From: Rotaria sp. Silwood1
Taxonomy: Eukaryota > Rotifera > Eurotatoria > Philodinida > Philodinidae
Reading direction: 5' to 3'
DNA: 64,000 nt
Assembly (NCBI GenBank): GCA_905250075.1
Contig: CAJNOP010000076.1
Location: 372,001-436,000, forward strand
The translations under genes and the position numbers were made by a program. Numbering within the stretch: position 1 is the first letter of the stretch; each line of letters starts with the position of its first letter. Below, one piece after another: positions 61,841 to 64,000 of the stretch. The notes below the pieces were generated by a model. It was not told the origin of the DNA. It did no database searches and saw only the letters and a list, made by a program, of their open reading frames with translations.

Positions 61841-64000
61841 CCCACAAAATATCAATCACCCAATATATATTCGTCTGTTCTGTTTTATCTTACAGTTGGT
61901 TTTTCGTTCATGATTGACATTTTGTATTATGAAAAGGCCTGATCATAAAATGGTATTCAGTCGTCCTTCTGTTCATTGTTAATATAAAGCACCTAAAGTT
62001 TTTTCTTTTTATTTTATCCTCTCTATTATTAAATTTGGAAGTGCATACGATGAATATCATCAGCGTTCATAACTGTTTGATTATACGACTGCATATTGTT
62101 ATAGTGCATACAGAATCATAGACAAACGAAAAAAAATTGATTTACAATATAGCATGACTGGTGAATAAAATATGATGAGAATATGCAACTTAGGAATGAA
62201 ACAAGGAAAAACTGGAAAGAAGACAAACGAACGAAAAAAAAGCGGTTACAGTAAAGAGAAGAGAGAGAGAGAATAACAAACACAAGCGCGCCTAGTTTTA
62301 CATGGATAAATAGTCAACGCACAAAAGAAGCAGTGATTGATGCCTTGCATGCATATGTTACACTTGTTTCATTCGAAAGAAATGTAGTGGCGTAATCAGG
62401 GATGTGCTAGGCTCGCCACTGCTCTACCAGCAGAAGAAAAAAGACTATAATAATTATCCTTATTGACGCTATATTGCATGAATTTTCTTCAAGATAATGG
62501 AGCATTGTCCTACCACCCAAGATCTTCTGGTTATACCACTAAAGAAATGTCCAAAAGACTCATTCTTTTTACTCTTATGAAATAAATCTTAATTAAGTAT
62601 ATTACTAAAAAACCATTGACCGAGTTAAATAACGTATCTAATCACAACGACATACTCCTAATTTTAATTTTCTCAATGTAACTATCGCAACTGATTTCCA
62701 AACATCGGAATACTTGTGTTTTCTCAATTAAGTATTGAAACAGCGTATGAAACAACTTATATAATTCTGTCAAAGCTATTTGTTCATAACATTGAATAGT
62801 CTTGATGATGACAAAGAAAGTATCTTTCCTTTGCTTATTTTGGTAAACATAAAATTAAAGTTTTGGATATTCTACTTGATCTCACAACCGTATTGAGTTG
62901 TATTCAAACTGCAACTATGAGTAGAGGATGTGACAATGATCGTTCGAGACATATTTTACTCTTGTACACAGATAAAAATAATATTGATCCTTGAATAAAA
63001 TAGTCATTACAGACAGCGTCGGGTGCGGTTACTGAGAACATGGATAGTGAAGGTTGTACTATTGCAATGCTCTGATCATGTACAGAAGCAGTACTACTGA
63101 GAATTTTTTCTTTTTCTTTCCATTGTATAAGTCGTTGTTTTAAAGCAACAAAAAAGCCTACGTAATTCACATACTATTTATCGATATTGTTCTCTCTATT
63201 CGTTTCCTTCATCCAAAAATCTTTTAAGAACATGAGAATAGTTTCATACAGTTTCCAACTCACATTAAAAAACATTTTATTCTTATCAAAACCAACATTT
63301 TCACAAATAATCATTACTGATGAGAGATCACTAGTGCCAGTCTTCACAATCTCTTCTCGTGCATCTTCTACATTTGTAAACATTAAATCAATGTTTCTTT
63401 TCGAATGTTTAGTAGAATGTGACATTGATGGAATGTAATAGCGATTGTTTTTATTCTACACATCCTTTTCAAACTTCTATCTCTTTCATGGGTACATTAC
63501 AATCAACAATGATGATTGTATTTTCAATGATGTATGATTGTAAATTTCCTAAATCTTCTACTCTGTACTGGCGGTCAATAAATAGCAATTGTTCGAATTG
63601 TTTGACTGAGCCCATTACAAGCTGTTCAAACAAAATACTAAATTGAGCTATTCGATATGCATTTCACAGATTATCAACTTCTGTAAATACAAAAATTAGA
63701 GACATTCATTTTATGACGAACGTTCTGACAGAAAAGAATCAAAGAGAGTTGTTCTTTTAACAGAGAGATATTTTTACATTGCATCAGGATATTTTCTTAA
63801 AAATCTGCCATAATCATTCTGCAAAAACTTTGTCTACTTGTTTCTGATCATTTTGTCTAGAAGCCTGATTGACAAAACTGTTTTATTGTTGAGAACAGAA
63901 AAAAAATATATGGCATCTACCCTCCATTTAGAAAACATAGTACTTATGGAAATGCTCATCTTTGAATAATAATTATTATTTCGTGTGTTGACAGTTTTTT
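61841..64000. other. right-end region without a confident gene
   Basis: About 2.2 kb. The leftmost part, next to the Kir insertion, might hold the displaced Kir N-terminal exon; on the minus strand a short IYWVIDILW-like reading precedes helix 1, but this is weak. 62340-62900 shows nothing recognisable. Fragments of a possible decayed gene lie at 62900-63660. Confidence 0.5.
62904..63660 (-). pseudogene. possible decayed protein-coding fragment
   Basis: Minus-strand frames 63660-63460 (reading LFEQLVMGSVKQFEQLLFID and more), 63425-63174 (NVEDAREEIVKTGTSDLSS, VSWKLYETILMFLKDFW) and 63170-62904 (VALKQRLIQWKEKEKILSS) have protein-like composition. They are separated by stops or frame changes with no clear introns. 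No family was recognised. It may be a degraded gene copy, or the end of a gene continuing to the right of the window. Confidence 0.3.

Overview
The window is nuclear DNA of a small animal. It is strongly AT-rich, genes are split by many tiny GT-AG introns (mostly about 40-80 bp), intergenic gaps are short, and all recognisable proteins are metazoan types. Compact AT-rich genes, low-complexity Asn/Ser runs and a 100-N scaffold gap would fit a rotifer, perhaps a bdelloid such as Rotaria, but this is inference; no species-diagnostic marker was seen.

Layout, left to right. 1-5329 (+): 3' part of an M1-family aminopeptidase whose zinc-binding and exopeptidase motifs are both lost. 6894-15075 (+): doublecortin-HELP-WD40 protein of the DCX-EMAP type. 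15326-17202 (+): short LRRC49-like leucine-rich-repeat protein. 17468-19458 (-): CIMIP2B-like microtubule inner protein, head-to-head with 19829-22658 (+), a PWWP/AT-hook chromatin protein. 24192-35238 (-): RPGRIP1L homologue (coiled coils, C2 domains, C-terminal RPGR-interaction-type C2). 36936-40883 (-): CEP78 homologue, with a possible small membrane-protein gene (39581-39811, +) nested in an intron. 41525-50255 (+): TEP1 homologue (TROVE, vWA-like, DUF4062, NACHT, WD40). 50256-56474 is gene-poor. Then come a tail-anchored coiled-coil protein (56475-57225, +), an unrecognised 194-residue protein (57391-58763, -) and a dead inward-rectifier potassium channel gene (59005-60420, -) cut by a cluster of nested transposons (60421-61840). 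The right end holds only decayed material.

Five of the recognisable genes (DCX-EMAP, LRRC49-like, CIMIP2B-like, RPGRIP1L, CEP78) belong to cilium, centriole or axoneme biology. Together they would cover centriole distal end, transition zone, axonemal inner-tubule proteins, tubulin modification and ciliary mechanosensation. Whether this is chance linkage or a conserved neighbourhood is open.

The non-coding fraction is full of short inverted-repeat DNA transposons. Three hAT-like elements have well or fully supported 8-bp target duplications, two other TIR elements are less certain, one piggyBac-like element has exact TTAA duplications and a second is degenerate. There are also a large imperfect inverted repeat around the scaffold gap, a palindromic foldback, and a three-copy dispersed repeat. 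Most sit in introns. All exon junctions were inferred by eye from GT-AG sites, reading frame and family resemblance.
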